DNA from: Flavimobilis sp052324925 | Lineage (GTDB): Bacteria > Actinomycetota > Actinomycetes > Actinomycetales > Cellulomonadaceae | Assembly: GCA_052324925.1 (NCBI GenBank) | Contig: JBQPRE010000002.1 | DNA: 64,000 bases | Reading direction: 5' to 3' (one strand) | Shown: piece after piece, positions 8,905 to 17,310 of the stretch | Layout of the letters: every line of letters begins with the position of its first letter | Position numbering within the stretch: position 1 is the first letter of the stretch | Translations under genes and position numbers: made by a program | Notes under the pieces: generated by a model | Databases searched by the model: none | What the model was told of the DNA's origin: nothing | What the model saw: only the letters and a program-made list of their open reading frames with translations

Positions 8905-10240
8905 GGACGCGAAGCAGGCCTGCCGGGAGCTCCGAGCGCAGCCGGGTCCTCACGAGCCGCCTGCGCTGACGTCCGAGCACGACCCCTGGTCGTCGTGCGA
9001 GATCCGGGTGGGGCAGGTCCGCGGACCTGCCGCGCTGCACGAGCTCGCGGACGGCGTCGGCCAGCTCGCTCGCGGAACCGTGCAGGTAGTTGTCCTCGAG
9101 CCACACCGGGTCGGGGGTTCCGAAGCGGCCTGCTGCGAGGTCGTCGAGCGAGCCCAGGCAGCCGGAGCCGAGGAAGACCGCGTTGAGCATGCGTTCGTTG
9201 ACGCCGAAGTCCTCGAGGATGAGCGTCGGGATGCCTGCGGCGAGTGACTCGAGGGCGGCGGTCGAGGACACGGTGACGAGAGCGGAGCCGGGCTCGAGCT
9301 GGTCAGCCAGCGGCCCGGTCGCGACCCGGATCGCCCCGGGCGGGACGACGCCCTGGGCGATGAGCTCGTCGAGCAGCGTGTCGAACGGTAGGTCCTCGCG
9401 GTGCGTCTGGGCTTCTCCGGCTCGACCCCGGACCTTGATGACAACGTCGACCTCGGGGCGCTCGGTCGCGAGCCGCGCGAGCGCACGCACGATCTTCTCG
9501 CGGTGGGCACGCGTCACGGGCATCTTCGCCTGGGGCGTGAAGACCACGCGCGTGAGGGGGTGCGGTGCCGACGCGGTGGCCGCAGCCTCCGCGTCCTCCG
9601 CGTCCTTGGCGCCAGCACGGGCAGGTGCGCGGGTGACGCGGTCAGGAAGGAAGGGCAGCGGCGCGAGGGCGATGCGCAGGTCGAGCTCGAGCTGGTCGGC
9701 GACGGCCGCGAACTCGCGCCGTTCACGCGCGGAGTGCACGACGAAGAGATCTTGCCCGGCGCGGAACCGCAACGCCCTGAGCGTCGCGGGGTACGACATG
9801 CCGGGCAGGCCCCCGACGAGCGCGGGCCTGCCCGCGCGTGGGGTCGTGCCCGCGACCGTGCGCGCGGTGCGACGAGCGCGTTCGTGCTCGCTGCGGCCCG
9901 TGCCGAGCCGGGCGACGAGATCGATGATGAGCTCGGCCACGGGGCCGGTCGCCGAGAGCACGATGACGTCGGGGCGCGCGGTGCGTAGTCGTGAACGGAG
10001 GCTGCGGAGCGTGAGCACCGGAACCTCGCGGCTCTCGAACGGCGTCCCCGCGACAGCCGCGGCTCGCTGGAGTTCCGAGGGAAGGATCGGTGAGCGAAGG
10101 AGCACGAGGTCGAGCTCACCGACGTCGGTGAGCGTCGCGAGGGTCGCGGCGCCCCACTTGAGGTAGGAGTCCGAGTCAGCGATCGCGAGGATCCGGGGCG
10201 CGCGTGCGGGTGCGATGTCGCCGGTCAGTTGTGCCGTCAT
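8813..10240 (-). CDS. Putative glycosyltransferase, DUF6716-like (nonulosonate polymer cluster)
   Basis: A 475-residue soluble protein beginning RILAIADSDSYLKWGAATLA, which I recognise as resembling DUF6716 putative glycosyltransferases found beside neuB genes in actinobacteria. The C-terminal half has a GT-B-like donor segment, VSSTAALESLAAGIPTLILEDFG, typical of polysialyltransferase-type enzymes. The start overlaps the previous gene's stop as ATGA, making it the last gene of the operon. The C-terminal ~30 residues are Arg/Ala-rich and lie in the overlap with the converging GT2 gene. The donor sugar is inferred from context (CMP-nonulosonate), not proven. Confidence 0.65.
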   Translation of the reverse strand: MTAQLTGDIAPARAPRILAIADSDSYLKWGAATLATLTDVGELDLVLLRSPILPSELQRAAAVAGTPFESREVPVLTLRSLRSRLRTARPDVIVLSATGPVAELIIDLVARLGTGRSEHERARRTARTVAGTTPRAGRPALVGGLPGMSYPATLRALRFRAGQDLFVVHSARERREFAAVADQLELDLRIALAPLPFLPDRVTRAPARAGAKDAEDAEAAATASAPHPLTRVVFTPQAKMPVTRAHREKIVRALARLATERPEVDVVIKVRGRAGEAQTHREDLPFDTLLDELIAQGVVPPGAIRVATGPLADQLEPGSALVTVSSTAALESLAAGIPTLILEDFGVNERMLNAVFLGSGCLGSLDDLAAGRFGTPDPVWLEDNYLHGSASELADAVRELVQRGRSADLPHPDLARRPGVVLGRQRRRLVRTRLRSELPAGLLRVLTAPGRARRALRRGLLRAARRPRAGTPHPS

Positions 10241-11274
10241 TCTGCGGGGACCTCTCGAGATGGTGGGGGAGCGGGCGCCGGGCCTGGGCGCGGTGCGCCC
10301 GCGGCGGCAGCCCGGGTGAAGAGCGCGAGCGGCATGCCGAGGTGGGCGCGGGTGGCGAGTGACGCACGCGGTGTCCACCACGACGCCGGGACGGCCTGTG
10401 CGTCGACGTCGACGCCGTCGGCCACGAGTGCTGGGCCGATCGTCAGGAGGACGGACGTCGGCAGGGTGACGACGCGTCGAACACCGCCGCGGCCGTGAAG
10501 CCGGAGCTCGGCGGGCACCGGGATCGCATCGGTCGACGCACCTTCGCGGGCAACTCGCGCAAGCCGCGCGGCGGGCTCGCGACGGTGGGCGAGGTAGCGG
10601 ACGCTCGATCCCTGCTCGCGCGCAGCCCGGATCGTCGTCGTGAGCCACACCTCGTAGGCGTCGGCCGCGATGAGGCCGTCGTCCGCGAGGGCCGAGCCCA
10701 GCACGACGACGTCGTCGGTGATGGCGGGCGCGACGTCGAGCGCTCGGACGCGTTCGAGCGCGTGCCGCTCGACGCGCACCCCCTCGCGCGTGAGCGCGAT
10801 GACCTCGTGCGGGTCGAGGGGGAGGCACGTGCGCACGGTGAGCAGGCCCGCGCGAGCGCGGGACGCGAGGGCGTGACGCGCCGCGGCGGCGAGCATTCGT
10901 CGCGGGACTGACGGTGGGGACTGCGCGCGCACGAGCGACCCTTGTCCCACGAGCGCGTCGATGAGCAGCAGGGTCGCCGTCCCGTCGTCGAGCAACGTCA
11001 CCGGGGAGCGGCGGCCGTGGAGGATGAGGCGAGCCTGCCCCGCACCCGAGAGCGCGTCACCCAGGACGAGCGACGACGACCCGGGCGTGCCGGGGCGCAG
11101 CCAGGACGGGTGCACCGTGAGGTTGGCGGGCAGGTGTGGCGCGAGGACGCGGAGGGTCGCGGACGCCGTGGCCGTGCGCGGCACGACCGTCACCGGACCC
11201 TCCGCACCCGCGAGGACGGCCTCGGCAAGGCCGAGCACTTGGAGCGGTGACTCGACGATGGCCAGGTGCGTCAT
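10237..11274 (-). CDS. Polysialyltransferase-like protein, short
   Basis: A 345-residue protein starting THLAIVESPLQVLGLAEAV. An N-terminus of the form I-x-E/T-S-P-x-Q is shared by alpha-2,8-polysialyltransferase-like (PF07388-type) proteins. No membrane segment is predicted. The start codon overlaps the upstream gene's stop (ATGA), and its own stop overlaps the next start, so all three transferases are translationally coupled. I choose 11274 because the family N-terminus begins there; an upstream reading adds only low-complexity residues. Donor and linkage are unknown. Confidence 0.6.
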   Translation of the reverse strand: MTHLAIVESPLQVLGLAEAVLAGAEGPVTVVPRTATASATLRVLAPHLPANLTVHPSWLRPGTPGSSSLVLGDALSGAGQARLILHGRRSPVTLLDDGTATLLLIDALVGQGSLVRAQSPPSVPRRMLAAAARHALASRARAGLLTVRTCLPLDPHEVIALTREGVRVERHALERVRALDVAPAITDDVVVLGSALADDGLIAADAYEVWLTTTIRAAREQGSSVRYLAHRREPAARLARVAREGASTDAIPVPAELRLHGRGGVRRVVTLPTSVLLTIGPALVADGVDVDAQAVPASWWTPRASLATRAHLGMPLALFTRAAAAGAPRPGPAPAPPPSREVPAE

Positions 11275-12773
11275 GCGTCGCGCCGGGAGTGGCCTGACGG
11301 GGTGAGGCGTGCCCACGCGGCCCGCAGCCGACCCGGGCGCGGGACGCGCAGCCCGCGCGCGGCAGCGGCGGCCACGTTCGCCGTCGGCGGCGTACCAGGC
11401 ACCGCGCGCGCGACCGCCGGGGCCGCGTCGTCCCTCGACGTCGCGTGATCCCTCGATGGTGCCGCGTCGTCCCTCGACGTCGCGTGGTCGAGGAGCCCGA
11501 GGCGTTCGACGCGTCGCTTGCGCACCCACCGGCGCCACGCGGCCCGCCCCTGCGCGTCGTGCTGACCTTCCGCGACGAGGAGCGCGACGGCCGCCGGCCG
11601 CAGGTGCGGAACTCGCTGCGGGTACATGACGTACGTGACCGCGTCCACGAGCCGGACGACGTCGGAGGCCGTCGGGTCGGCGCCCGGAGCGAGCAGCCGG
11701 TCGACCACCGTGAGCGCCGTGCGAGCCGGGTGGTGGTACGGGGTGAGCGACCTGAGCGTCTCGGCCGTGCCGAGAGCGCGCACGTCGGGCGCACCGAGCG
11801 CGAGCGCCGTGACGAGAGACGTCGACGCGGTCCCGAGCACGAGCGCGGGCCGATCACGGTGGACGAGGACCTCCGTGGGGACGTCGGGGTCCGCCGCGCG
11901 GACCGTCGCGCCCGTGGCGCGCACGGCGCGAACGGCGCGCTGGACGAGCCGCGCGGGCGTGCGTGGGTGGGCGACGAGCACGACCTCGGTGATCGACGCC
12001 GACCGGACCTCTGCGGCGACGAGGCCCGCGAGGTCGTCGGTGAGCGCCTCCGCGAGCGACACCGCGGTCGGATCGGGTGGGCCGTCACCGTCAGGCAGGT
12101 CCAGGCCAAGATCGCCCGGGGGATCGAGCAGCACGAGCGCCGTGCGCCCGGTCCCGGGGCCGCCGGGGCGAACGCCCGGCGGCCCCGGGCGGACGACCTC
12201 GGTGACGACGTCGACGAGGCGTCGCACGGGCACGACGACCGTGGCTGTGCCGTGCTCGTCGAGCACGCGCGGCCGGAGCCCGGGGACGAGCTCGGGAGCG
12301 ACGAGGAGGTCGAGCCGACCCGGCACACCGTCACCGAGCGGCTTCGGGAACGGTGCCCAGCGCTCGAGGCGGTCGGCGAGGAGGGTGAGACGTGCGTGCG
12401 GGAATATGCGGACGAGAGCCCTTCCGGGCCCTGACGTCGGATCGGCGAGCACGAGGCTGACGGGCCCTGCGGGCACGGACCATGCCTCGCGCACGACCCG
12501 CTCCCACACGGGTTGCTCGTCACGGCGCGGCACGAACGAGGCGGGACGCAGCGGCGCGATCAGCTCCGTCCAGCTGACGATGGCCGTCGTGCGGTTGCGC
12601 AGCGGCGCGAGCGCGGCCGAACGTGAGAGCTCGGGCCCCGTCTCCGGGACGGGAACGGTGTCGGCGAGCGCGACGATCCTCCCCGCCGACGTGGCGGGCA
12701 GTGCCCCGTGGTCGATCGCCGCGGCGAGCAGGAGCATCTGACGCGGTGAGGTGACGAGAAGGATCTGCGTCAA
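11271..12773 (-). CDS. Polysialyltransferase family glycosyltransferase
   Basis: A 500-residue protein opening with TQILLVTSPRQMLLLAAAI, the polysialyltransferase-family N-terminus, and containing LVLGTASTSLVTALALGAPDVRALG, matching the C-terminal donor-binding segment of GT-B sialyl transferases. The TTG start at 12773 is supported by a CGGGAG site and a TTGA overlap with the upstream stop. A 13-residue in-frame repeat (DHATSRDDAAPSR type) near the C-terminus comes from a 39-nt tandem duplication. Adjacent CMP-sugar synthetase and synthase genes argue for a CMP-nonulosonate donor. Confidence 0.65.
   Translation of the reverse strand: MTQILLVTSPRQMLLLAAAIDHGALPATSAGRIVALADTVPVPETGPELSRSAALAPLRNRTTAIVSWTELIAPLRPASFVPRRDEQPVWERVVREAWSVPAGPVSLVLADPTSGPGRALVRIFPHARLTLLADRLERWAPFPKPLGDGVPGRLDLLVAPELVPGLRPRVLDEHGTATVVVPVRRLVDVVTEVVRPGPPGVRPGGPGTGRTALVLLDPPGDLGLDLPDGDGPPDPTAVSLAEALTDDLAGLVAAEVRSASITEVVLVAHPRTPARLVQRAVRAVRATGATVRAADPDVPTEVLVHRDRPALVLGTASTSLVTALALGAPDVRALGTAETLRSLTPYHHPARTALTVVDRLLAPGADPTASDVVRLVDAVTYVMYPQRVPHLRPAAVALLVAEGQHDAQGRAAWRRWVRKRRVERLGLLDHATSRDDAAPSRDHATSRDDAAPAVARAVPGTPPTANVAAAAARGLRVPRPGRLRAAWARLTPSGHSRRDA
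11422..11490. repeat. 39-nt in-frame tandem repeat inside the polysialyltransferase gene
   Basis: A 39-nt unit (11422-11460) is followed by a further 30 nearly identical bases. It encodes a repeated acidic-basic 13-residue linker. The length is a multiple of three, so copy change would keep the frame. Confidence 0.75.
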
Positions 12774-13801
12774 CGTGAGCTCCCGAGACGTGAGGTGCCG
12801 CGCGGTGCGTCGCCGGCATGCTGCGGCTCCCCGAGGAGCAGCGCACGGCGCTGCGGCGAGAGCCCGTCCAGAACCGTGCTGACGACGTCGGGCGGAGCGA
12901 TGGCGAGCGTGACGTCGACGCCGTCGCGCAGCTCGTCGGCGAGTGGATCGTCAGCGCCGGCGAAGCGCGCGAGGTGATGGCACGCCATCGCGAGCAGCTG
13001 CCGGACTGCCTTGGGCCAGTGCTGCTCGTGCGCCGGGTCGCGTCGCACGAGCAGGAAGATCTCGCGGTAGGCGAGCACGACGTCGAGCTGACGCCGGTCG
13101 AGCACGCGCGTGAGCGAGGTGGGAGTGCCCCGGCGGTAGAAGGCGCCGAGCCCGTCGACGACCGCCCACGTCCGGGCGTGCAGGTGCATGCGCCAGATCC
13201 ACGCGCGGTCCTCGGCCGTGTGCAGGCCCGCGACGAAGCTGAGCAGACCCTCGTCGTGTAGACGCGCGTCGTAGAGACCGAACGGCACGAACGGGTAGTC
13301 GACAGGGCTCGTGAGGTGGGCCGGGCCGATGCCCTCGCGCGGGTCGAGCACGAGACTGCGGCGGTGCTCGGGAACGGCGCGCACGGAGCGGTTGCCGTGC
13401 TCGTCGCGCACGTGGTCGCACCGGACGAAGTCGACGCCGAGAGCCTCGAGCGCGTCGCTCACGTGCTGCAGGTGGCCGCGCGCGAACCAGTCGTCGGGGT
13501 CGAGAAAGGCGATGTAGCGGCCGCGCGCGAGCGCGAGGCCGCGGTTGCGCGCGTTGGCCACCCCCGTCGGCATGTCGTTGCGCACGAGCTCGAGCCGAGC
13601 GAACCGGCCCGCGAGGTCCTCGACGAGGTCGCCCGTGCCGTCGACCGAGCCGTCGTCGACGACGATGACCTCGAGCTCGTTCGGGTCGTCGAGCTGCCGG
13701 GTGAGGCTCGTGAGGGCCGCCTCGATGTGGTCGGCCTGGTCCCGCGCCGGGACGACGACGCTCACACGCGGTCGTCCCGACGCGGGCAGGACCGTGGCCA
13801 T
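12770..13801 (-). CDS. Glycosyltransferase family 2
   Basis: A soluble GT-A enzyme of 343 residues: RVSVVVPARDQADHIEAAL at the N-terminus, VIVVDDGSVDGT for nucleotide binding, NRGLALARGRYIAFLDPDDWF with the metal-binding DxDD, and a C-terminal helical region. It resembles polymerising or glycosyl-phosphate transferases such as TagE/CgtA types. It sits between neuB (2-nt gap) and the polysialyltransferase genes (TTGA overlap), so it is the third gene of the nonulosonate operon and probably adds the non-sialic sugar or primer of the polymer. Confidence 0.85.
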   Translation of the reverse strand: MATVLPASGRPRVSVVVPARDQADHIEAALTSLTRQLDDPNELEVIVVDDGSVDGTGDLVEDLAGRFARLELVRNDMPTGVANARNRGLALARGRYIAFLDPDDWFARGHLQHVSDALEALGVDFVRCDHVRDEHGNRSVRAVPEHRRSLVLDPREGIGPAHLTSPVDYPFVPFGLYDARLHDEGLLSFVAGLHTAEDRAWIWRMHLHARTWAVVDGLGAFYRRGTPTSLTRVLDRRQLDVVLAYREIFLLVRRDPAHEQHWPKAVRQLLAMACHHLARFAGADDPLADELRDGVDVTLAIAPPDVVSTVLDGLSPQRRALLLGEPQHAGDAPRGTSRLGSSR

Positions 13802-13803
13802 GC

Positions 13804-14709
13804 TCAGGCGTCGACCCGGCGCAGGCGCGACAGCGGGGCGAGCTCTCCGGGGAAGACGCGCTTGATGCCGTCGCCCATCGCCTGCTCGACGATGCGGATG
13901 TCACGGACGAGGTTCTTCAGACCCGTCGGCTCGAGCGACGAGGCCTGATCCGAGCCCCACATCGTGCGGTCGAGGGTGATGTGGCGTTCGACCGTCACGG
14001 CGCCGAGGGCGACGGCAGCGACCGAGATCTGCAGGCCGCGCTCGTGGCCCGAGTAGCCGACGGGCACGCCGTAGCGCTCGGAGAGCGTCGAGATCATGCG
14101 GAGGTTGGCCTCCTCGGGCGGCAGCGGGTACGTCGAGGTGGCGTGCATGAGGATGAGGCGCGAGGTCCCGAGGGTCTCGACCGCGCGGTCGATCTGCTCG
14201 ATCGTCGACATGCCGGTCGAGAGGATGATCGGCTTGCCGGTCGACTCGAGTGCTCGGAGCAGCTCGAGGTCGGTGACGGAGGCCGAGGCGACCTTGTGGG
14301 TGACGACCCCGAGGTCCTCGAGGAACCCGACCGATGGGACGTCCCACGGTGACGCGAACCAGTGCAGCCCGCGGTCAGCGGCGTGCATCGCGATCTTCTC
14401 GTAGGAGGCGCGGTCGAACTCGACGCGGTAGCGGTAGTCGAGGTACGTCATCTCGCCCCACGGGGTCGAGCGGATCTGGTCGCGCTGCGCGGCCGGCGTG
14501 CAGATCTCGGGCGTGCGCTTCTGGAACTTCACGGCGTTCGCGCCGGCGTCGGCGGCGACGTCGATGAGCTCTTTGGCGATCTCGACGTCGCCGTTGTGGT
14601 TGATGCCGATCTCGCCGATGACGTAGACGGGCTGACCCGTCCCGACGAGCTGCTCGCCGAGCGCGACGGGTGCGGCGGCCGTGGCCTGGCCGTTGAGGTT
14701 CGAGGTCAT
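13804..14709 (-). CDS. neuB: N-acetylneuraminate/Kdn synthase family protein (NeuB-like), no SAF domain
   Basis: Condenses phosphoenolpyruvate with a hexose (ManNAc, mannose or its 6-phosphate) to a nine-carbon nonulosonate. The 301 residues cover the TIM-barrel domain, with the family motifs YVIGEIGINHNGD, VKFQKR, ILSTGMST, LMHATSTYP, YSGHERG and ERHITLDR. Typical NeuB proteins are about 345 residues and end in an antifreeze-like SAF domain, which this protein lacks. ATG at 14709 has an AGGAG site and overlaps the upstream stop. The fused phosphatase next door would suit a 9-phosphate product (Kdn or Neu5Ac route). Confidence 0.88.
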   Translation of the reverse strand: MTSNLNGQATAAAPVALGEQLVGTGQPVYVIGEIGINHNGDVEIAKELIDVAADAGANAVKFQKRTPEICTPAAQRDQIRSTPWGEMTYLDYRYRVEFDRASYEKIAMHAADRGLHWFASPWDVPSVGFLEDLGVVTHKVASASVTDLELLRALESTGKPIILSTGMSTIEQIDRAVETLGTSRLILMHATSTYPLPPEEANLRMISTLSERYGVPVGYSGHERGLQISVAAVALGAVTVERHITLDRTMWGSDQASSLEPTGLKNLVRDIRIVEQAMGDGIKRVFPGELAPLSRLRRVDA

Positions 14710-15989
14710 GACTGGCTCCTGGTGACGGCGGCGACGGGCGCCGCAAAGGTGGGGACATGGGGGGAGTGCTCGTCGCGTGCGGCGAGCACGAGGTCGCACA
14801 TCTCGCGGACGGCGCCGTCACCACCCGAGCGGGTGAGGACGTGGCGTGCTGCGGCTCGCACCTCGGGGTGCGCGTCAGCGACCGCGACGGGCCAGCCGAC
14901 GAGCGACATGGGCCCGAGGTCGTTGATGTCGTTGCCGACGTACGCGACCCGCGCGGGGTCGAGGTCGTGGGCGGCGAGCCACGTGAGCAGCTCGCCTGCC
15001 TTGTCGTCGATCCCGTGCGCGACCTCGACGCCGAGCTTGTGGGCGCGTGAGGCGACGACGGGGTTCTGCTCGGTCGACAGGACGAGGAACGGCATGCCGG
15101 CGCGGCGGACCCGTGCGACCCCGAGGCCGTCGCCGCGGTGGACGCGTACGTGCTCGGTCCCGTCGGCCGTGAGGCTCGCGTGGTCGTCGGTGTGGACGCC
15201 GTCGAAGTCGGTGACGATCGCGTCGACGTCGACGTGCGGTGCCGTCGACGGGTCGAACAGGTGCGAGGCGATCGCGCGGGCGTGCGCGAGGTCGGCGGGC
15301 GTGTCGATCTCCATCGACGTGAGCCCCGGCACCTCGTGGAGCGTCACGCGGCCGAAGAACCGGTTGCGGTGCTCGCGCAGGCCAGCCGTGCGCATGACGT
15401 AGAACGCGCCCGTCTCGCGCAGCTGCGGCGGCAGGTCCTGGCGGCGTGCGCGGAAGGACATGTCATGCCCGACGGGCGACGCGACGCCGTCGGCGTCGTG
15501 CGTCCAACGGAACGAGTGATCCTTGGTCGCCGACAGAACGACGTCCGCGACGCCGTCGGCGACCCGATGGACCGCGACCGCAAGGTCGAGCGGGTCGACG
15601 AACGGGCTCGTCGCCTGGAGCAGCACGGTCACGGCGGGCAGGTGCTCGCCGTGTGCGACGAGCTGGTCGAGGGCGTGCAGGACGACGCCCTCGGACCCGG
15701 CGGTGTCACCGGCGAGCTCGGCGGGACGCCGCACGACGCGGGCGCCGTGCCGGGCTGCCTCGACCGCGATCTCCTCGTCGTCCGTGGAGACGACGACGAG
15801 GCCGACGTTCGCGCCGATCGCTGACCGGACGGCCCGCGCGACGAGGCTGCGTCCCGCCACGCGTTCGAGGTTCTTGCGGGGGATCCCGCGCGAGCCTCCC
15901 CGCGCGGGGATGACGACGACGGCCAGGGGCTCGGCGTCGGAGGGGCGGACGGGCAGGTGCGCGTCGTGCTCTGAGGTGTTCGCTCTCAC
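14706..15989 (-). CDS. neuA: CMP-nonulosonate cytidylyltransferase fused to a HAD phosphatase
   Basis: A 427-residue bifunctional protein. Residues ~25-255 form the CMP-sialate synthetase domain: VVIPARGGSRGIPRKNL for CTP binding, LLQATSPF, and LTSMEIDTPADL near its end. Residues ~265-415 form a KdsC/Kdn-9-phosphatase-like HAD domain, with VTDFDGVHTDD in the nucleophile loop and YVGNDINDL in the acidic loop. It likely dephosphorylates nonulosonate-9-phosphate and activates the sugar with CTP. GTG at 15989 is preceded by TAGCGT at 7 nt, suggesting leaderless expression as the first gene of the operon. It overlaps neuB by ATGA. Confidence 0.88.
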   Translation of the reverse strand: MRANTSEHDAHLPVRPSDAEPLAVVVIPARGGSRGIPRKNLERVAGRSLVARAVRSAIGANVGLVVVSTDDEEIAVEAARHGARVVRRPAELAGDTAGSEGVVLHALDQLVAHGEHLPAVTVLLQATSPFVDPLDLAVAVHRVADGVADVVLSATKDHSFRWTHDADGVASPVGHDMSFRARRQDLPPQLRETGAFYVMRTAGLREHRNRFFGRVTLHEVPGLTSMEIDTPADLAHARAIASHLFDPSTAPHVDVDAIVTDFDGVHTDDHASLTADGTEHVRVHRGDGLGVARVRRAGMPFLVLSTEQNPVVASRAHKLGVEVAHGIDDKAGELLTWLAAHDLDPARVAYVGNDINDLGPMSLVGWPVAVADAHPEVRAAARHVLTRSGGDGAVREMCDLVLAARDEHSPHVPTFAAPVAAVTRSQS

Positions 15990-15996
15990 CTCGCCG

Positions 15997-16002
15997 ACGC
16001 TA
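15997..16002 (-). promoter_or_regulatory. -10 element of the nonulosonate operon (leaderless)
   Basis: TAGCGT lies 7 nt before the GTG of the synthetase gene, within the 184-nt divergent promoter region shared with the second acyltransferase gene. Confidence 0.5.
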
Positions 16003-16094
16003 GGAGCGCCCGGTGTCGCCAGAGTGAGGTGGACGTGTCCGGGCGACGGCGAGCAGGGGACGGCACGGCGCGGTGTGGCCGGGCGTTGTCGCAG

Positions 16095-16124
16095 CGTTGA
16101 ACGGCCCGGGAACGTTGACCGGCC
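16095..16124. promoter_or_regulatory. Direct repeat in the divergent glycan promoter region
   Basis: CGTTGAACGGCC (16095-16106) and CGTTGACCGGCC (16113-16124) differ at one base and are 18 bp apart, between the divergently transcribed operon and acyltransferase. A shared regulator site is possible; no regulator is adjacent. Confidence 0.3.
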
Positions 16125-16161
16125 AGTCTGCGTGCGGGCGTCGGGGGCGTCGCCCACGACC

Positions 16162-16167
16162 TACGGT
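16162..16167 (+). promoter_or_regulatory. -10 element of the second acyltransferase gene (leaderless)
   Basis: TACGGT lies 6 nt before the GTG at 16174; no Shine-Dalgarno is present. Confidence 0.5.
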
Positions 16168-16173
16168 GCGACA

Positions 16174-17310
16174 GTGAGATCTGCCTCTGCGCGCACGCAG
16201 CGCGACGCTTGGGCTGACAACGCGCGTTTCGTTGCGGCCACGCTCATCGTCGTCATGCACCTGCTCGAGCCCGTTCTGGCGCGCTCCGAGATCGCTGGGT
16301 GGCTCTACTGGGCGACGTGGCCGCTGCGCGTGCCGCTCTTCGTGCTCGTCGCCGGCTACTTCTCGGACGCGCGTCCGCTCGACGACCGTCGGCTGCTCGT
16401 CCTGCTGCGCAACGTGCTGGGCGTCTACCTCCTCTGGGACGCGATCGCGTTCGTGCGGCGCGGGATCGTCGACGACCTGTGGCGGTACGAGCCGCTCTAC
16501 CCGGCCTTCGGGCTGTGGTTCCTGCTTGCGCTGTTCTGGTGGCGCCTGACGCTCCCGCTCCTGGCGCGCGTGCGGGGGGCTGGGGCACTCGTCGTCGTGC
16601 TCACGCTGGGCGCGGGGTTCATGCCGCAGCTCGGTCAGTCGTTCGCGGGGTCGCGTGCGTTCGTCTACCTGCCCTTGTTCTGGCTGGGGTGGCGGCTGCG
16701 GGCCCGTGGCGCGCGAGCGCTCGTCGGGACGACGCGCGCGCGGCTCGCGGGTGGCGTCGCCCTCGTCGTGTCGGCGGCGGGCCTGCTCGTGCTCTCACGA
16801 TTCATGGGACGTGGAGTCCTGCGGTTCGCGGGGATGTACAGCGGCGGCTGGGAGCACCAGGTTGTCGAGGCCGGCGTGCGCGGCCTGGTCCTCGTGCTCG
16901 GCGCGACGGGCGCACTGGGGCTGCTCGCGCTCACCCCGACGCGACGCATCGCGGGGTGGACGCTCCTGGGGGCGGGGTCGATGACTGTCTACGTCGTGCA
17001 CCCCGTGCTCGTGCAGCAGGCCAAGAGCGTCGGGCTCTTCGACGCGGTCCATTCTCCGCGCGACTTCGTCGCGCTCGTCGTCGTCGGCATCGCGCTCAGC
17101 TGCGCCCTCGCGAGCACACCCGTGCGGGCCGTGCTGCGGCCCCTCGTGCAGCCGAGCGGGACGTGGTGGCTCGCGCGCTCAGCGCTGGAGACTCCAGCGC
17201 CACGTGTCGTCCGCGACCCCGAACGCCTGGGCGCCTCGGATGCCGCGATCGCGGCCCCACACGGGACGGGGCGGGCGCGTCTCGTCGACCGGGTCGTCGG
17301 GGGACGCTGA
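16174..17310 (+). CDS. Membrane acyltransferase, acyltransferase-3 family (paralogue of 6577-7806)
   Basis: A 378-residue polytopic protein with about ten hydrophobic segments; it begins SARTQRDAWADNARFVAATL with a His in the first helix (VVMHLLEP). LRVPLFVLVAGYFSDARP and LVVHP-type segments match the paralogue at 6577-7806 position by position. Probable O-acylation of the nonulosonate polymer made by the divergent operon. The GTG start is favoured by the -10 hexamer 6 nt upstream. Its last 132 nt overlap the converging accE gene; the tail after about residue 330 is hydrophilic and may be dispensable. Confidence 0.8.
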   Translation: MRSASARTQRDAWADNARFVAATLIVVMHLLEPVLARSEIAGWLYWATWPLRVPLFVLVAGYFSDARPLDDRRLLVLLRNVLGVYLLWDAIAFVRRGIVDDLWRYEPLYPAFGLWFLLALFWWRLTLPLLARVRGAGALVVVLTLGAGFMPQLGQSFAGSRAFVYLPLFWLGWRLRARGARALVGTTRARLAGGVALVVSAAGLLVLSRFMGRGVLRFAGMYSGGWEHQVVEAGVRGLVLVLGATGALGLLALTPTRRIAGWTLLGAGSMTVYVVHPVLVQQAKSVGLFDAVHSPRDFVALVVVGIALSCALASTPVRAVLRPLVQPSGTWWLARSALETPAPRVVRDPERLGASDAAIAAPHGTGRARLVDRVVGGR

